Assembly (NCBI RefSeq): GCF_000969605.1
Contig: NZ_JZUE01000026.1
Location: 1-64,000, forward strand
Reading direction: 5' to 3'
Length of the DNA stretch: 64,000 nucleotides
Source: Aquincola tertiaricarbonis
GTDB lineage: Bacteria > Pseudomonadota > Gammaproteobacteria > Burkholderiales > Burkholderiaceae_C
Part shown: in pieces, positions 17,668 through 27,414 of the stretch
Layout: each line of letters begins with the position of its first letter
How positions within the stretch are numbered: the stretch's first letter is position 1
Program-made: the position numbers and the translations under genes
Notes under the pieces: model-generated
Databases searched by the model: none
What the model saw: the letters and a program-made list of their open reading frames with translations, nothing else
What the model was told of the DNA's origin: nothing

Positions 17668-17850
17668 GTGTCCGCCGCAAGCCGCGAGCCGCATTCCCGA
17701 ACCCCAAAGGGAAGTTCAGGTGGGCGAGGTCAGCAAGGCTTCGGGTTCATCTGACGCGAGACGATCACACCAGCCGAGCGATGTTCCAAGCCCTTGGTCA
17801 TAGACCATCGGTTCGAGGAAATATAGGACCCGCGCGAATGCGACGGACGA
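17668..17850 (-). ncRNA. ssrS: 6S RNA
   Basis: This gene-free stretch follows zapA on the same strand, the classic position of 6S RNA. The ends pair: TCCGTCGCA (17839-17847) with TGCGGCGGA (17671-17679), nine base pairs with one G-U, so the closed RNA is about 177 to 183 nt, the usual size. The distal part on the minus strand, TGAACTTCCCTTTGGGGTTC then TGCGGCTCGCGGCTTGCGGCGG, parallels the TTGAACC...GGTTCA and CCTGCGGCGG parts of the E. coli RNA. A -10 hexamer TAGAAT lies at 17855-17860. 6S RNA binds sigma-70 RNA polymerase in stationary phase. Confidence 0.85.
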
Positions 17851-17921
17851 ATTCATTCTAAGGCCGGGTGCTGCCGCGGGCCGTAGGAAAAGGCCGGCAT
17901 TTCCATGGCGGGCGGCGGGTC

Positions 17922-18227
17922 TCAGAACAGTTGGCCGTCGTCGCCCAGCGCATGGTCGATGCGGCGCACCAGCGCGCCGACGTCCACCGGCGGCGGCACC
18001 GGCTGGCCTTCGGCCGGCGGGGCGGGCGGGCGCTCGGCCAACTGGTAGGCCAGGTTGAGCGCGGCCAGCACCGCGATGCGCTCGCGGGCCTTCACGCGGC
18101 CGGCATCGCGGATGGCGCTCATCTCGCGGTCCACGCTGGCCACGGCGGCCATCAGCGAGCTTTCGCCGCCTTCGGGGCAGCCGAGGATGTAGCTCTGGCC
18201 GAGGATGGTGACTTCCATCTGTTTCAT
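17922..18227 (-). CDS. zapA: Cell division protein ZapA
   Basis: A 101-residue cytoplasmic protein that bundles FtsZ filaments at the division ring. The N-terminal ZapA domain reads MKQMEVTILGQSYILGCPEG, then a helix with ARERIAVLAALNLAYQL, the conserved coiled-coil part. The region from residue 67 to 80 is proline-rich. The start overlaps the stop of the upstream coiled-coil gene (ATGA), and the 6S RNA gene lies 72 bases downstream. Confidence 0.93.
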   Translation of the reverse strand: MKQMEVTILGQSYILGCPEGGESSLMAAVASVDREMSAIRDAGRVKARERIAVLAALNLAYQLAERPPAPPAEGQPVPPPVDVGALVRRIDHALGDDGQLF

Positions 18228-18430
18228 CGGGTGTCGCCTCCGTTGGCGGGCAGGCGGTCGAGCAGGGCGTCGATGCGGGCGCGGGCAGCATTCAGGCGCG
18301 AGCGCATCTGGTCGCGCTCCAGCGTGACGGCTTCGACCTGCTGCACGAGCAGGGCGTTGGTGCGCTTGAGTTCCTCGTGTCGAAGCACGAGGCGTTCGAT
18401 CCGCTCGGCAAGATCTTCGAGGGTGGACAT
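18224..18430 (-). CDS. Small coiled-coil protein, ZapB-like
   Basis: A 68-residue protein that is one continuous predicted coiled coil (LEDLAERIERLVLRHEELKR, then QVEAVTLERDQMRSRL). Proteins of this size directly upstream of zapA in Burkholderiales are annotated as ZapB-like division factors; the link rests on this position and the helical pattern rather than on catalytic residues. Its stop overlaps the zapA ATG. The ATG at 18430 is the first in the frame after a gap to the cobalamin riboswitch, which lies on the other strand. Confidence 0.8.
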   Translation of the reverse strand: MSTLEDLAERIERLVLRHEELKRTNALLVQQVEAVTLERDQMRSRLNAARARIDALLDRLPANGGDTR

Positions 18431-18486
18431 GGCGTTGGCGATCGGTGGGCGACCCTGATTGTAGGCGGGGGGCTGGTAGCATCCGG

Positions 18487-18716
18487 GCCGTTGGTGCCTG
18501 GGTTGCGCTTCGTTGCAGCCCGGGGTAAACGGGAAGCAGGAAGGCACGGCCCCACGGGCCACGCCCAACCTGCGCTGCCCCCGCAACGGTAAGCGGACTG
18601 GATGGTTGATCCGATCAACCATCCCGCGGCGATGCCCTCTGCCACTGGGTTGCCGGCTCATGAGCCTGGCCTGGGAAGGCTGCATCGCCGAATCCGCCAG
18701 CCCGGATACCGGCCAA
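18487..18716 (+). promoter_or_regulatory. Cobalamin (AdoCbl) riboswitch
   Basis: The conserved parts of a B12 riboswitch occur in order: TTGGTGCCTGGG (from 18491), GGGTAAACGGGAAGCAGG (18523-18540), the B12-box core GCTGCCCCCGCAACGGTAAG (from 18574), GCCACTGGGTTGCCGG (from 18641), GGGAAGGCTGC (from 18673) and the closing AGCCCGGATACCGGCC (18699-18714). It lies upstream of btuB on the same strand, so cobalamin should repress btuB and the co-transcribed genes. A GCCATCC/GGGTGGC hairpin follows at 18726-18743 and may be part of the expression platform; no U run is seen, so control of translation is more likely. Confidence 0.93.
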
Positions 18717-18802
18717 CGAGCGGCAGCCATCCTCCAGGGTGGCGGCCATGTCGCAGACGCCCGCGGGGAAGCAGGCGGCTGCCCTTGTCGTTGTGCCCTT
18801 CC

Positions 18803-20689
18803 ATGACTCGTTTGATTTCCGCGCCTGCCGCGCGACCGGTGTCGCTGACGCTGCGCCTGGCCCTGGCCGCCTGTTTCGTTTCCTCCGCCACCGCGCAAAC
18901 GGTGGTGGTCACCGGCAGCCGCGAGCCGCTGCCGCTGGACCGCGTGACCTCCGACGTGGTGCTGATCGATGCCGAGCGCATCCGCGCCAGCACCGCCGAT
19001 TCGGTGGAAGACCTGCTGCGCCGCGAGGCCGGCGTGCAGGTGTCGCGCAACGGCGGCACCGGCAAGAGCGCCTCGGTGTTCATCCGCGGCGCCGGCTCCA
19101 GCAACACCGTGGTGCTGATCGACGGCGTGCGCATCGGCTCCGGCACGCTGGGGCAGGTGGAGTTCGAGGCGCTGTCGCTGTCGCAGATCGAGCGCATCGA
19201 GGTACTGCGCGGGCCCGGCTCCAGCCTGTATGGCGCAGATGCGGTGGGCGGCGTGATCCAGATCTTCACCCGCACCGGGAAGTCGGGCGCCGGCACCACC
19301 TTCGACGCCGATGCGGCCGTGGGCGGCTATGGCGCGCGCAAGGGCAGCGTGGCCGTCACCGGCGCCAGCGGCCTGTTCGACTATGCGGCCTCGCTGGGCC
19401 ATGAGCGCGACGAGGGCGTGTCGTCGCTGCGCGAGGGCGACCGCTTCGGCAACTACAACCCCGACCGCGACGGCCACCGCCGCACCAGCGGCACGCTCAA
19501 GCTGGGCATCACGCCGGTGGAAGGCCACCGGGTGGGCCTGCTGGTGACCGACACGCGCCTGCGCTCGCAGTACGACGGCAGCGAATACCTGGCGCCCGAC
19601 TTCGCCCAGGACGCCAGCGGCGACATGCGCAACCACCTGGACACCCGCGTGGTGTCGCTGGACTACCGCGGCCGCCTCGGCGCGGCCTGGACCACCTCGG
19701 TGCAGATCGCCCACAGCGACGACGACCTGCGCAGCGGCGACCGAGCGCCCGACCGCTACCGCACCCGCCGCAACCAGCTCACCTGGCAGAACGCCTGGAC
19801 GCCCGACGGCGACACCCAGGTGGTCGTCGCCTTCGAGCGCCTGGTGGAAAAGGCCGATGCCAGCACCTACCTGGGCAGCGAGCGCCGCAGCAACAACGCG
19901 CTGGTGCTGGGCTGGTCGGGCCGCTTCGGTGCCCACACGCTGCAGGCCGACCTGCGGCATGACGACAGCTCCGTCTACGGCGGCAACAGCACCGGCCGCC
20001 TGGGCTGGCGCATGAGCCTGGCGCCCGCCTGGAGCGTGCGGGCGCTGGCCGGCACCACCTTCCGCGCGCCGAGCTTCAACGACCTGTACTACCCCGACTA
20101 CGGCGTGCCCACCATCGAGGCCGAGCGCGGTCGCAGCATCGAGGCCGGCGTGGAATGGCGACGCAACGGCAGCGAGGCCGGGCTGACCGTCTACCGCAAC
20201 CGGGTGAAGAACCTCGTGGCCTACCAGCCCGACGCGGCCTTCTGCCCGCCCGGCCCGGGCTACCAGTACGGCTGCGCCGGCAACGTGGGCCGTGCCACGC
20301 TGGAAGGCGCCACGCTCACCGCGGCGCACCGCCTGGGCGCGCTGCAGCTGCGCGCCACGGTGGACTTCCTGGATGCGATCGACGACGGCACCGGCAACCG
20401 GCTCACGCGCCGCGCCGCGCACCAGGAAAGCCTGTCGGCCGACCTGGACCTGGGCCGCTGGGCCTTCGGCGCCTCGCTGCTGTCGGTGGGCGCGCGGCCG
20501 GACGGCAACGTCAACCTCGGCGCCTATGCGCTGCTCGACCTCAGCGCCCGCTGGCGCTTCGCGCCGCAGTGGCAGCTGGAAGCCAAGGTGCTCAACGCCA
20601 CCGACAAGCAGTACGAGCCGGCGCGCGAGTACCAGGCGCTGGGCCGCCAGGCCTGGATCGGCCTGCGCTACAGCGCGAAGATGCTGTGA
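18803..20689 (+). CDS. btuB: TonB-dependent vitamin B12 receptor BtuB
   Basis: A 628-residue outer-membrane receptor for cobalamin. An N-terminal signal peptide (about 1-32, ending SSATAQ) is followed by the TonB box TVVVTGSR, a plug domain (about 45-160, with RGAGSSNTVVLIDGVRI and RGPGSSLYGADAVGGVI) and a 22-strand barrel. The protein ends with IGLRYSAKML instead of an aromatic last residue. The ATG at 18803 is chosen as it begins the signal peptide; the frame is open upstream into the riboswitch. No good ribosome binding site is visible. It leads the cobalamin operon. Confidence 0.93.
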   Translation: MTRLISAPAARPVSLTLRLALAACFVSSATAQTVVVTGSREPLPLDRVTSDVVLIDAERIRASTADSVEDLLRREAGVQVSRNGGTGKSASVFIRGAGSSNTVVLIDGVRIGSGTLGQVEFEALSLSQIERIEVLRGPGSSLYGADAVGGVIQIFTRTGKSGAGTTFDADAAVGGYGARKGSVAVTGASGLFDYAASLGHERDEGVSSLREGDRFGNYNPDRDGHRRTSGTLKLGITPVEGHRVGLLVTDTRLRSQYDGSEYLAPDFAQDASGDMRNHLDTRVVSLDYRGRLGAAWTTSVQIAHSDDDLRSGDRAPDRYRTRRNQLTWQNAWTPDGDTQVVVAFERLVEKADASTYLGSERRSNNALVLGWSGRFGAHTLQADLRHDDSSVYGGNSTGRLGWRMSLAPAWSVRALAGTTFRAPSFNDLYYPDYGVPTIEAERGRSIEAGVEWRRNGSEAGLTVYRNRVKNLVAYQPDAAFCPPGPGYQYGCAGNVGRATLEGATLTAAHRLGALQLRATVDFLDAIDDGTGNRLTRRAAHQESLSADLDLGRWAFGASLLSVGARPDGNVNLGAYALLDLSARWRFAPQWQLEAKVLNATDKQYEPAREYQALGRQAWIGLRYSAKML

Positions 20690-20690
20690 C

Positions 20691-21251
20691 ATGCATGAGC
20701 TGATCCTCGGCGGCCAGAAGAGCGGCAAGTCGCGCTGCGCGGAAGCGCGGGCCGCGGCCTGGCTGCAGGCCGCGCCGGCGCATGAGGCGGTGCTCATCGC
20801 CACCGCCCTGGCCGGCGATGGGGAGATGGCCTCGCGCATCCAGCGCCACCGCCAGGAGCGCGCGGCGCGGGTGCCCGGGCTGGCCACGGTGGAGGAACCG
20901 CAGGCGCTGGCCGAGGCGGTGCGGCGGCTGTCCGCACCCGGCCGGCTGCTGGTGGTGGACTGCCTGACGCTGTGGCTCACCCAGCAGGCGATGCCGCTGC
21001 AGGGCGTGCCGGCCGACGAGGCGGCGCTGGCCGCGCAGCGCGCCGCGCTGTGCGGCGCCCTGGCCGCCGCGCCGGGGCCGGTGGTGCTGGTGTCCAACGA
21101 AATCGGCCTGGGCGTGGCGCCGATGTCGGCGGACGCGCGCCGCTTCATCGATGCGCTGGGCCTGCTGCACCAGGCGGTGGCCGCGGCCTGCATGCGGGTG
21201 ACGCTGATGGTGGCCGGCTGCCCGGTGCGGGTGAAGGGGCCGGCGGCATGA
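20691..21251 (+). CDS. cobU: Adenosylcobinamide kinase/guanylyltransferase CobU
   Basis: A 186-residue bifunctional enzyme that phosphorylates adenosylcobinamide and transfers GMP to give adenosylcobinamide-GDP. The P-loop GGQKSGKS is at residues 7-14, LVVDCLTLWLT near 87 is the Walker B-like segment, and VLVSNEIGLGVAP with DARRFIDALG completes the family pattern. The ATG begins one base after the btuB stop codon, and the stop overlaps the btuF start. Confidence 0.95.
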   Translation: MHELILGGQKSGKSRCAEARAAAWLQAAPAHEAVLIATALAGDGEMASRIQRHRQERAARVPGLATVEEPQALAEAVRRLSAPGRLLVVDCLTLWLTQQAMPLQGVPADEAALAAQRAALCGALAAAPGPVVLVSNEIGLGVAPMSADARRFIDALGLLHQAVAAACMRVTLMVAGCPVRVKGPAA

Positions 21252-22141
21252 GGGCCGGCGCCCGGTGGCCGACCCTGCTGGGCCTGCTGGCCCTGCTGGC
21301 CCTGCTGGCCGGCGCGGCCGTCGCCGCGCCCGAGGCGCTGGACGACCGTGGCCGCCCGCTGCCGCTGGAGGCGCCGCCGCCGCAGCGCATCGTCTCGCTG
21401 CTGCCTTCGCTCACCGAGACGGTCTGCGCGCTGGACGCCTGCGACCGGCTGGTGGGCGTGGATCGCTTTTCCAACTGGCCCGAGTCGGTGCGGCGCCTGC
21501 CGCAGGTCGGCGGGCTGGAGGATGCACAGATCGAGCGCATCGTCGCGCTGCGGCCGGACCTGGTGCTGGCCGCGGCCTCGTCGCGCGCGGTCGAGCGGCT
21601 GGAAGGCCTGGGCCTGCGCGTGGTGGTGCTGGAGCCGCGCACCCACGACAGCGCCCGGCGCACCATGGAAACCGTGGCGCGGCTGCTGGGCCGGCCGGGT
21701 GCCGGGCAGGCGCTGTGGGCCCGCGTCGACCAGCGCATCGGCGCCGCCGCGGCCCGCGTGCCGCCGGCGCTGCGCGGGCAGCGGGTGTACTTCGAGGTGG
21801 GCAGCGGGCCCTATGCGGCCGGCGAGTCGTCCTTCGTCGGCGAGACGCTGCAGCGCCTGGGCCTGGGCAACGTGGTGCCGGCGTCGCTGGGGCCGTTTCC
21901 CAAGCTCAATCCCGAATACATCGTGCGTGCGCGGCCCGACATCGTGATGGCGCCGCGGGCCACCCTGGACGAGCTGCCGCGCCGCCCGGGCTGGTCCGCC
22001 GTGCCCGCCGTGGCCGGCCGCCGCTGGTGCGGCTTCGACCCGCAGGTGTACGACGTGCTGGTGCGCCCCGGTCCGCGGCTGGGCGAAGCCGCCGAGCAGA
22101 TGGCCGGCTGCCTGCAGGCGCTGGCAGGCCGGGCGCCATGA
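21248..22141 (+). CDS. btuF: Cobalamin ABC transporter substrate-binding protein BtuF
   Basis: A 297-residue periplasmic protein. A signal peptide (about 1-26, leucine/alanine-rich core, ending AAVAA) precedes a helical-backbone binding fold with PQRIVSLLPSLTETVCAL, the common N-terminal pattern of BtuF. The later segments VGVDRFSNWP and LRPDLVLA are typical of the family. It should deliver corrinoid to BtuC-BtuD, whose genes follow with ATGA overlaps on both sides. Confidence 0.93.
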   Translation: MRAGARWPTLLGLLALLALLAGAAVAAPEALDDRGRPLPLEAPPPQRIVSLLPSLTETVCALDACDRLVGVDRFSNWPESVRRLPQVGGLEDAQIERIVALRPDLVLAAASSRAVERLEGLGLRVVVLEPRTHDSARRTMETVARLLGRPGAGQALWARVDQRIGAAAARVPPALRGQRVYFEVGSGPYAAGESSFVGETLQRLGLGNVVPASLGPFPKLNPEYIVRARPDIVMAPRATLDELPRRPGWSAVPAVAGRRWCGFDPQVYDVLVRPGPRLGEAAEQMAGCLQALAGRAP

Positions 22142-23124
22142 GTGCCGGCGCCCGCCGCCTGGGCGCGGCCATGGCGTTGGTGTGCCTGCTGCTGGTGGCC
22201 GCGGGCCTGGCCGCGGGCAGCGAGGGCTGGTCCTTCGCCTGGGCCGAGGAATGGGTGCTGGTCGAAGGCATCCGCGCGCCGCGCACGCTGGGCGCGCTGC
22301 TGGCCGGTGCGCTGCTGGGCCTGGCCGGTGCGCTGGCGCAGGGCCTGTTCCGCAATCCGCTGGCCGATCCCTACCTGCTGGGCTCGGCCGCCGGCGCCGG
22401 GCTGGGCGTGGTGATGGTGCTGGCCACCGGCGGCCTGTTCGGCGCCACGCTGGGCCTGGCGGGCGTGGGCTGGCTGCTCAAGCTGGGGCTGGTGGGCGCC
22501 GCCTTTGCCGGTGCGCTGGGCGGCGTGTGCCTCACACTGCTGCTGGCGCGCGGGGCCGGGCAGCCGCTGCAGCTGCTGCTGTCCGGCGTGGTGGTGGGCG
22601 TGCTGCTGGGGGCGCTGGCCGACGTGGTGCTGCTGCTGTCGCCCGAGGCGCTGCGCGGCAAGCAGGTGTTCCTGCTGGGCACCACCGGCTTCCTGGACTG
22701 GCCCAGCGTGCTGGTGCTGGGCGGCGCGCTGGCGCTGGCGCTGCCGCTGGCCATGCGCTTCGCCCGGGCGCTGGACGCGCTGGTGCTGGGCGAGGCCAGC
22801 GCGGCCAGCCTGGGCCTGGTGCTGCCGCGCCTGCGGCTGCTGCTGGTGGCCTTGATGGCGCTGGCCACCGGCACCGCCGTGGCCCAGGCCGGGCTGGTGG
22901 CCTTCGTGGGGCTGGTGTCGCCGCACCTGGTGCGGCGCTGCGTGGTGGTCACGCATGGGGCGCTGCTGGCGCTGTCGGCGCTGGCCGGCGGCATGCTGCT
23001 GTTGGCCGCCGACGTGCTGGCGCGCAGCCTGATCGCGCCGCAGGAACTGCCGGTGGGCGTGCTCACCGCGGTGGTGGGCGGCATGTACCTGATGGTGCTG
23101 CTGCGGCGGCGGGCCGGCGCATGA
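22138..23124 (+). CDS. btuC: Cobalamin ABC transporter permease BtuC
   Basis: A 328-residue FecCD-family permease with about ten transmembrane helices. The conserved stretch IRAPRTLGALLAGALLGLAG lies near residue 42, NPLADPYLLG follows, and the loop GLVAFVGLVSPHLVRR (about 255-270) forms the contact with the ATPase. Start and stop overlap btuF and btuD respectively, so the three transporter parts should be made in similar amounts. Confidence 0.94.
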   Translation: MSAGARRLGAAMALVCLLLVAAGLAAGSEGWSFAWAEEWVLVEGIRAPRTLGALLAGALLGLAGALAQGLFRNPLADPYLLGSAAGAGLGVVMVLATGGLFGATLGLAGVGWLLKLGLVGAAFAGALGGVCLTLLLARGAGQPLQLLLSGVVVGVLLGALADVVLLLSPEALRGKQVFLLGTTGFLDWPSVLVLGGALALALPLAMRFARALDALVLGEASAASLGLVLPRLRLLLVALMALATGTAVAQAGLVAFVGLVSPHLVRRCVVVTHGALLALSALAGGMLLLAADVLARSLIAPQELPVGVLTAVVGGMYLMVLLRRRAGA

Positions 23125-23900
23125 CGGCGCGGCTGCAGGCCCGGGATCTGCACCTGCGGCGCGGCGGCCGCACGGTGGTGCAGGGGCTGTCGCTGGCGCT
23201 GCAGCCGAGGCAGTGGCTGGCCATCGTGGGGCCCAATGGCGCGGGCAAGAGCAGCCTGCTCGCCGCGCTGGCCGGCCTGCTGCCCCCCGCGGCCGGCGAG
23301 CTGCTGCTGGACGGTCGTCCGCTGGCCCAGTGGCCGGCGCGCGAGCGGGCGCGCCGCGTGGCCTGGCTGTCGCAGCAGGGCGAGGCCAGCGGCGACATCG
23401 CGGTGCGCGACGTGGTGCGCCTGGGACGGCTGCCGCACCAGGGCCTGTTCGGCGCGCCCGGCCCGCAGGACGAAGCCGCGGTCGATGCCGCGATGGCGGA
23501 GACCGAATGCGGCCCGCTGGAAGGCCGCCGGCTGGACCAGCTCTCCGGCGGCGAACGCCAGCGGGTGCTGCTGGCCCGCGCGCTGGCGGTGCAGGCGCCG
23601 GTGCTGCTGCTGGACGAGCCCACCACCCACCTGGATGCACCGCACCAGCAGGCCCTGGTGCGCAGCCTGGTGGCCCATGCGCGTGCCGGGGCGGCGGTGG
23701 CCGCGGTGCTGCACGAGATCACGCTGGCCCTGGCCGCCGACCGCCTGCTGGTGATGCAGGCCGGCCGCCTGCGCGCCGAAGGCCCGCCGGACAGCACCGA
23801 GGTGCGCGCGGCGCTGGCCGAGGTGTTCGGCCATGCCTTCACCATCGAGCGCATCCCCAGCCCCGCTGGCGCGCGCTGGGTGGCCGTGCCGGTGCCCTGA
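23121..23900 (+). CDS. btuD: Cobalamin ABC transporter ATPase BtuD
   Basis: A 259-residue ATP-binding subunit. Walker A GPNGAGKS is at 37-44, the signature LSGGERQ begins at 141 and Walker B LLLDEPTTH lies at 162-170; a histidine near 194 in VLHEITLA is the switch residue. The segment VAWLSQQGEASGDIAVRDVV is typical of iron-siderophore and B12 importers. The start overlaps the btuC stop, and cbiB follows after 14 bases. Confidence 0.94.
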   Translation: MTARLQARDLHLRRGGRTVVQGLSLALQPRQWLAIVGPNGAGKSSLLAALAGLLPPAAGELLLDGRPLAQWPARERARRVAWLSQQGEASGDIAVRDVVRLGRLPHQGLFGAPGPQDEAAVDAAMAETECGPLEGRRLDQLSGGERQRVLLARALAVQAPVLLLDEPTTHLDAPHQQALVRSLVAHARAGAAVAAVLHEITLALAADRLLVMQAGRLRAEGPPDSTEVRAALAEVFGHAFTIERIPSPAGARWVAVPVP

Positions 23901-23914
23901 GCCGTGACACCGAC

Positions 23915-24871
23915 ATGACACCCGCCGCCGCCTGCCTGCTGCCGCCGCTGGCCATCGCCGTGGCGCTGCTCGCCGACCGCCTGTTCGGCGAGCCGCCGGC
24001 CCGCTGGCATCCGGTGGTATGGATCGGCCGCTACCTGGGCTGGGCCGGCCGCCGGCTGCCGGATCTGCCGCCGCGCCGTGCGCTGGCCGGCGGCCTGCTG
24101 GCCTGGTGGGCCGGCGCGCTGCCCGTGGTGGGACTGGCGGTGCTGCTGGAGGTGGCGTTGCACCGCTGGCTGCTGCCTCAAGGCGGCGCCGGCGTGGCCG
24201 CGGCGGCCCTGGCCACCGGGCTGCTGCTCAAGCCGATGCTGAGCTGGCGCCTGTTGCGCGAGGAGGTGGCCGCGGTGGACAGCGCGCTGGCCCGCGGCAT
24301 CGACGCCGGTCGCGACCGCATCGCCCGCCTGGCCAGCCGCGACACCACCCGGCTGCAGCCGGCCGAGGTGCGCGAGACGGCCATCGAGACCCTGGCCGAG
24401 AACCTGAACGATTCGGTGGTGGCGCCGCTGCTGTGGTTCGCGCTGGCCGGCCTGCCGGGCGCGGTGCTCTTCCGCTATGCCAACACCGCCGATGCGATGT
24501 GGGGCTACCGTGGCCGCTGGGAGTGGGCCGGCAAGTTCGCCGCGCGGGCCGACGACGTGCTGGCCTGGCTGCCGGCCCGCCTGGCCGCCCGGGCGCTGTT
24601 GCCGCGCGGCCTGCGCTGGCGGCTGCTGGCGGCGCAGGCGCGGCGCACGCCGTCGCCCAACGGCGGCTGGCCGATGGCCGCGATGGCGCTGGCCCTGGGC
24701 GTGCGGCTGCGCAAGCCGGGTGTGTATGCGCTCCATGCAGGCGCGCCGGAGCCCGGCAGCGCCCACGTCATGCAGGCGATCGGGCACGCCGGTCGCGCGC
24801 TGGCGCTGTGCACCGGGCTGCTGATGGCGCTGTCGGCCGCGGTGGCGCTGGCGCGGGGCATCGGCGCATGA
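23915..24871 (+). CDS. cbiB: Adenosylcobinamide-phosphate synthase CbiB
   Basis: A 318-residue inner-membrane enzyme that attaches aminopropanol phosphate to adenosylcobyric acid. The family patterns [19 protein letters not shown] (about residue 20), [19 protein letters not shown] (about 150), [14 protein letters not shown] and [13 protein letters not shown] are clear. Several hydrophobic helices are present. The cobQ start overlaps its stop. No threonine-phosphate decarboxylase gene, which would supply the aminopropanol arm, is found in the operon. Confidence 0.95.
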   Translation: MTPAAACLLPPLAIAVALLADRLFGEPPARWHPVVWIGRYLGWAGRRLPDLPPRRALAGGLLAWWAGALPVVGLAVLLEVALHRWLLPQGGAGVAAAALATGLLLKPMLSWRLLREEVAAVDSALARGIDAGRDRIARLASRDTTRLQPAEVRETAIETLAENLNDSVVAPLLWFALAGLPGAVLFRYANTADAMWGYRGRWEWAGKFAARADDVLAWLPARLAARALLPRGLRWRLLAAQARRTPSPNGGWPMAAMALALGVRLRKPGVYALHAGAPEPGSAHVMQAIGHAGRALALCTGLLMALSAAVALARGIGA

Positions 24872-26367
24872 AACGGCCGGCGCGCGCGGTGATGGTGCTG
24901 GGCTGCACCAGCGGTGCCGGCAAGAGCTGGCTGGCCACGGCGCTGTGCCGCTGGTATGCACGCCAGGGCCTGAAGGTGGCGCCCTTCAAGGCGCAGAACA
25001 TGAGCAACCATGCCCGGGTGGTGCCGGCGGCCGCGGGCCGGCCAGCCGGCGAGATCGGCAGCGCGCAGTACTTCCAGGCGCTGGCCGCCCGTGCCGAGCC
25101 CGACGTGCGCATGAACCCGGTGCTGCTCAAGCCCGAGGCCGACACCCGCAGCCAGGTGGTGCTGATGGGCCAGGTGCGGCCGGAGCTCACCACCATGCCC
25201 TGGCGCGAACGCAGCCAGCACCTGTGGCCGGCCGCGCTGGCCGCGCTGCAGTCGCTGCGCGAGGAAGTGGACGTGCTGGTGATCGAAGGCGCCGGCTCGC
25301 CAGCCGAGATCAACCTGGCCACCAGCGACTACGTCAACACCCGCACTGCGCGCGCCGCCGAGGCCGCCTGCCTGCTGGTGGCCGACATCGACCGCGGCGG
25401 TGCCTTCGCCCACCTGTACGGCACCCATGCGCTGATGGACGCCCAGGTGGCGCGCCAGCTGCGCGGCTTCGTGCTCAACCGCTTCCGGGGCGATGCCACG
25501 CTGCTGGCCCCCGCGCCGGCGCAGCTGCAGCAGCTGACCGGCGTGCCCACGGTGGCGGTGGTGCCGATGCAGCACGACCATGGCCTGCCGGAGGAAGACG
25601 CGGTGCCCGCCGCCCATGCCGCCGCCACCGGCCCGCGGGTGGTGGTGCTGGCCACGCCGCATGCCAGCAACCTGGACGAATTCGAGCCGCTGCGCCAGGC
25701 CGGCGTGGCCGTGAGCTTCAGCCGCGATGCCGAGACGCTGCGCGCGGCGGACTGGCTGGTGCTGCCCGGCAGCAAGCACACCCGGGCGGATGCGCAATGG
25801 CTGCAGGCGCAGGGCCTGGCCGCGCTGGTGCAGGCCCATGCCGCCTCCGGCCGCCCGCTGCTGGCCGTCTGCGGCGGGCTGCAGGTGCTGGGCGAGCAGC
25901 TGCACGATCCGCAAGGCCTGGAAGGCGGCCAGCCGGGCAGCACCGCCGGCCTGGGCGTGCTGCCGCTGGCCACCCGCTTCCAGCCGGCCAAGCAACTGCA
26001 GCGCCGTGGCTACCGCTTCGGTTTGCTGCAGGGCGTGTGGGCGCCGCTGTCGCAGCTGTCCTTCGAGGGCTACGAGATCCACCTGGGCGACAGCCAGCTG
26101 CTGCCACGCCCGGGCGGCATGCCGCCGCAGCCCGCCCTGGCCGGCTCCCCAGGCCTGGGCTGGCAGCACGGCAGCGTGCTGGCGCTGTACCTGCACGGGC
26201 TGCTGGAAAACCCCGCCGTGCTGCAGGCGCTGTTCGGCCGCCGCCCGCGCCCGCTGGACGCAGTGTTCGACGGCCTGGCCGACACGGTGGACGCCGCCTT
26301 CCAGCCCGGCGTGCTGCGGTCCCTGCTGGACCCGCCGAACTTCACCCCATCACCCGACACCGCATGA
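24868..26367 (+). CDS. cobQ: Cobyric acid synthase CobQ
   Basis: A 499-residue glutamine-dependent amidase that amidates four side chains of the corrin ring. The N-terminal ATP-binding domain has the P-loop [10 protein letters not shown] (12-21) and [10 protein letters not shown]. The C-terminal glutamine amidotransferase domain (about 255-450) holds the nucleophile cysteine in [12 protein letters not shown] (near 335) and the partner histidine in YEIHLGD. Start and stop overlap cbiB and cobT. Confidence 0.95.
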   Translation: MKRPARAVMVLGCTSGAGKSWLATALCRWYARQGLKVAPFKAQNMSNHARVVPAAAGRPAGEIGSAQYFQALAARAEPDVRMNPVLLKPEADTRSQVVLMGQVRPELTTMPWRERSQHLWPAALAALQSLREEVDVLVIEGAGSPAEINLATSDYVNTRTARAAEAACLLVADIDRGGAFAHLYGTHALMDAQVARQLRGFVLNRFRGDATLLAPAPAQLQQLTGVPTVAVVPMQHDHGLPEEDAVPAAHAAATGPRVVVLATPHASNLDEFEPLRQAGVAVSFSRDAETLRAADWLVLPGSKHTRADAQWLQAQGLAALVQAHAASGRPLLAVCGGLQVLGEQLHDPQGLEGGQPGSTAGLGVLPLATRFQPAKQLQRRGYRFGLLQGVWAPLSQLSFEGYEIHLGDSQLLPRPGGMPPQPALAGSPGLGWQHGSVLALYLHGLLENPAVLQALFGRRPRPLDAVFDGLADTVDAAFQPGVLRSLLDPPNFTPSPDTA

Positions 26368-27410
26368 GCGACACCTTGCTTCTTCCCACCGTGCAATCCA
26401 CCGCCGACGCGGCGCTGGCCGCCCGGCTGCAGCAGCGCATCGACCGCAAGACCAAGCCGCTGGGTGCGCTCGGCCAGCTGGAGCGGCTGGCGCTGCAGCT
26501 GGGCCTGGTGCAGCGCACCGAGGCGCCGGTGCTGCAGTCGCCGCAGCTGCTGGTCTTTGCCGGCGACCATGGCCTGGCCCGCCGCGGCGTGTCTGCCTAT
26601 CCGCAGGACGTGACCTGGCAGATGGTGGAAAACATGCTGGCCGGCGGTGCCGCCGTCAGCGTGTTCGCGCGCCGCGCCGGCCTGCCGGTGACGGTGGTGG
26701 ATGTCGGCGTGGCGCACGACTTCGCGCCGCGCCCGGGCCTGCTGCTGCACAAGGTGGCGGCCGGCACCGCCGACGCCAGCCAGGGCCCCGCGATGAGCGA
26801 TGCGCAGTGCCAGGCCGCACTGGCCGCCGGCGCGCAGGCGATGCGCGGCCTGCCCGGCAACGCGGTGCTGCTGGGCGAGATGGGCATCGGCAACACCAGC
26901 AGCGCCGCCATGCTGCTGGCCCGCCTGGCCGACGTGCCGCTGGAAGCCGCGGTGGGCCGCGGCACCGGCCTGGACGCCGCCGGCGTGGCCCGTAAGCGGG
27001 CGCTGCTGGCCGAGGCGCTGGCCCGCCATGCCGCGCTGCGCCAGCCGCTGGCGCTGCTGGCTGCGCTCGGCGGCTTCGAGATCGCCGGCCTGGTGGGCGC
27101 CATGCTGCAGGCCGCCCACGAGCGGCGGCTGATCCTGGTGGACGGCTTCATCGTCGGTGCGGCCGCGCTGGTGGCCTGCGCCGTGGCCCCGGCGGTGCGC
27201 GACTACTGCGTCTTCGCCCATGTCGGCGCCGAGGCCGGCCATGCCGCGCTGCTGCGCGCGCTGCAGGCGCAGCCGCTGCTGGCGCTGGACATGCGGCTGG
27301 GCGAGGGCTCCGCCGCCGCGCTGGCCTGGCCGCTGGTGGAGGCCGCGGCGCTGATGCTCACGCAGATGGCCAGCTTCGAATCGGCCGGCGTGTCCGACAG
27401 CGCAGGCTGA
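26364..27410 (+). CDS. cobT: Nicotinate-nucleotide-dimethylbenzimidazole phosphoribosyltransferase CobT
   Basis: A 348-residue enzyme that makes alpha-ribazole phosphate from dimethylbenzimidazole and nicotinate mononucleotide. Conserved parts include [16 protein letters not shown] (about 55), [14 protein letters not shown] (about 170), [19 protein letters not shown] and the catalytic glutamate in [11 protein letters not shown] near 313. Length is typical. The start overlaps cobQ and cobS begins four bases after the stop. Confidence 0.96.
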   Translation: MSDTLLLPTVQSTADAALAARLQQRIDRKTKPLGALGQLERLALQLGLVQRTEAPVLQSPQLLVFAGDHGLARRGVSAYPQDVTWQMVENMLAGGAAVSVFARRAGLPVTVVDVGVAHDFAPRPGLLLHKVAAGTADASQGPAMSDAQCQAALAAGAQAMRGLPGNAVLLGEMGIGNTSSAAMLLARLADVPLEAAVGRGTGLDAAGVARKRALLAEALARHAALRQPLALLAALGGFEIAGLVGAMLQAAHERRLILVDGFIVGAAALVACAVAPAVRDYCVFAHVGAEAGHAALLRALQAQPLLALDMRLGEGSAAALAWPLVEAAALMLTQMASFESAGVSDSAG

Positions 27411-27414
27411 AGCC

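Noticed and set aside
17716-18291. Minus-strand frame covering the region between zapA and the EVE gene
   Set aside because: The region folds as 6S RNA and the encoded peptide shifts between unrelated compositions with no motif; zapA occupies a different frame.
18431-21646. Long minus-strand frame continuing upstream of the ZapB-like gene
   Set aside because: It is antisense to btuB and cobU; the real gene begins at the ATG at 18430.
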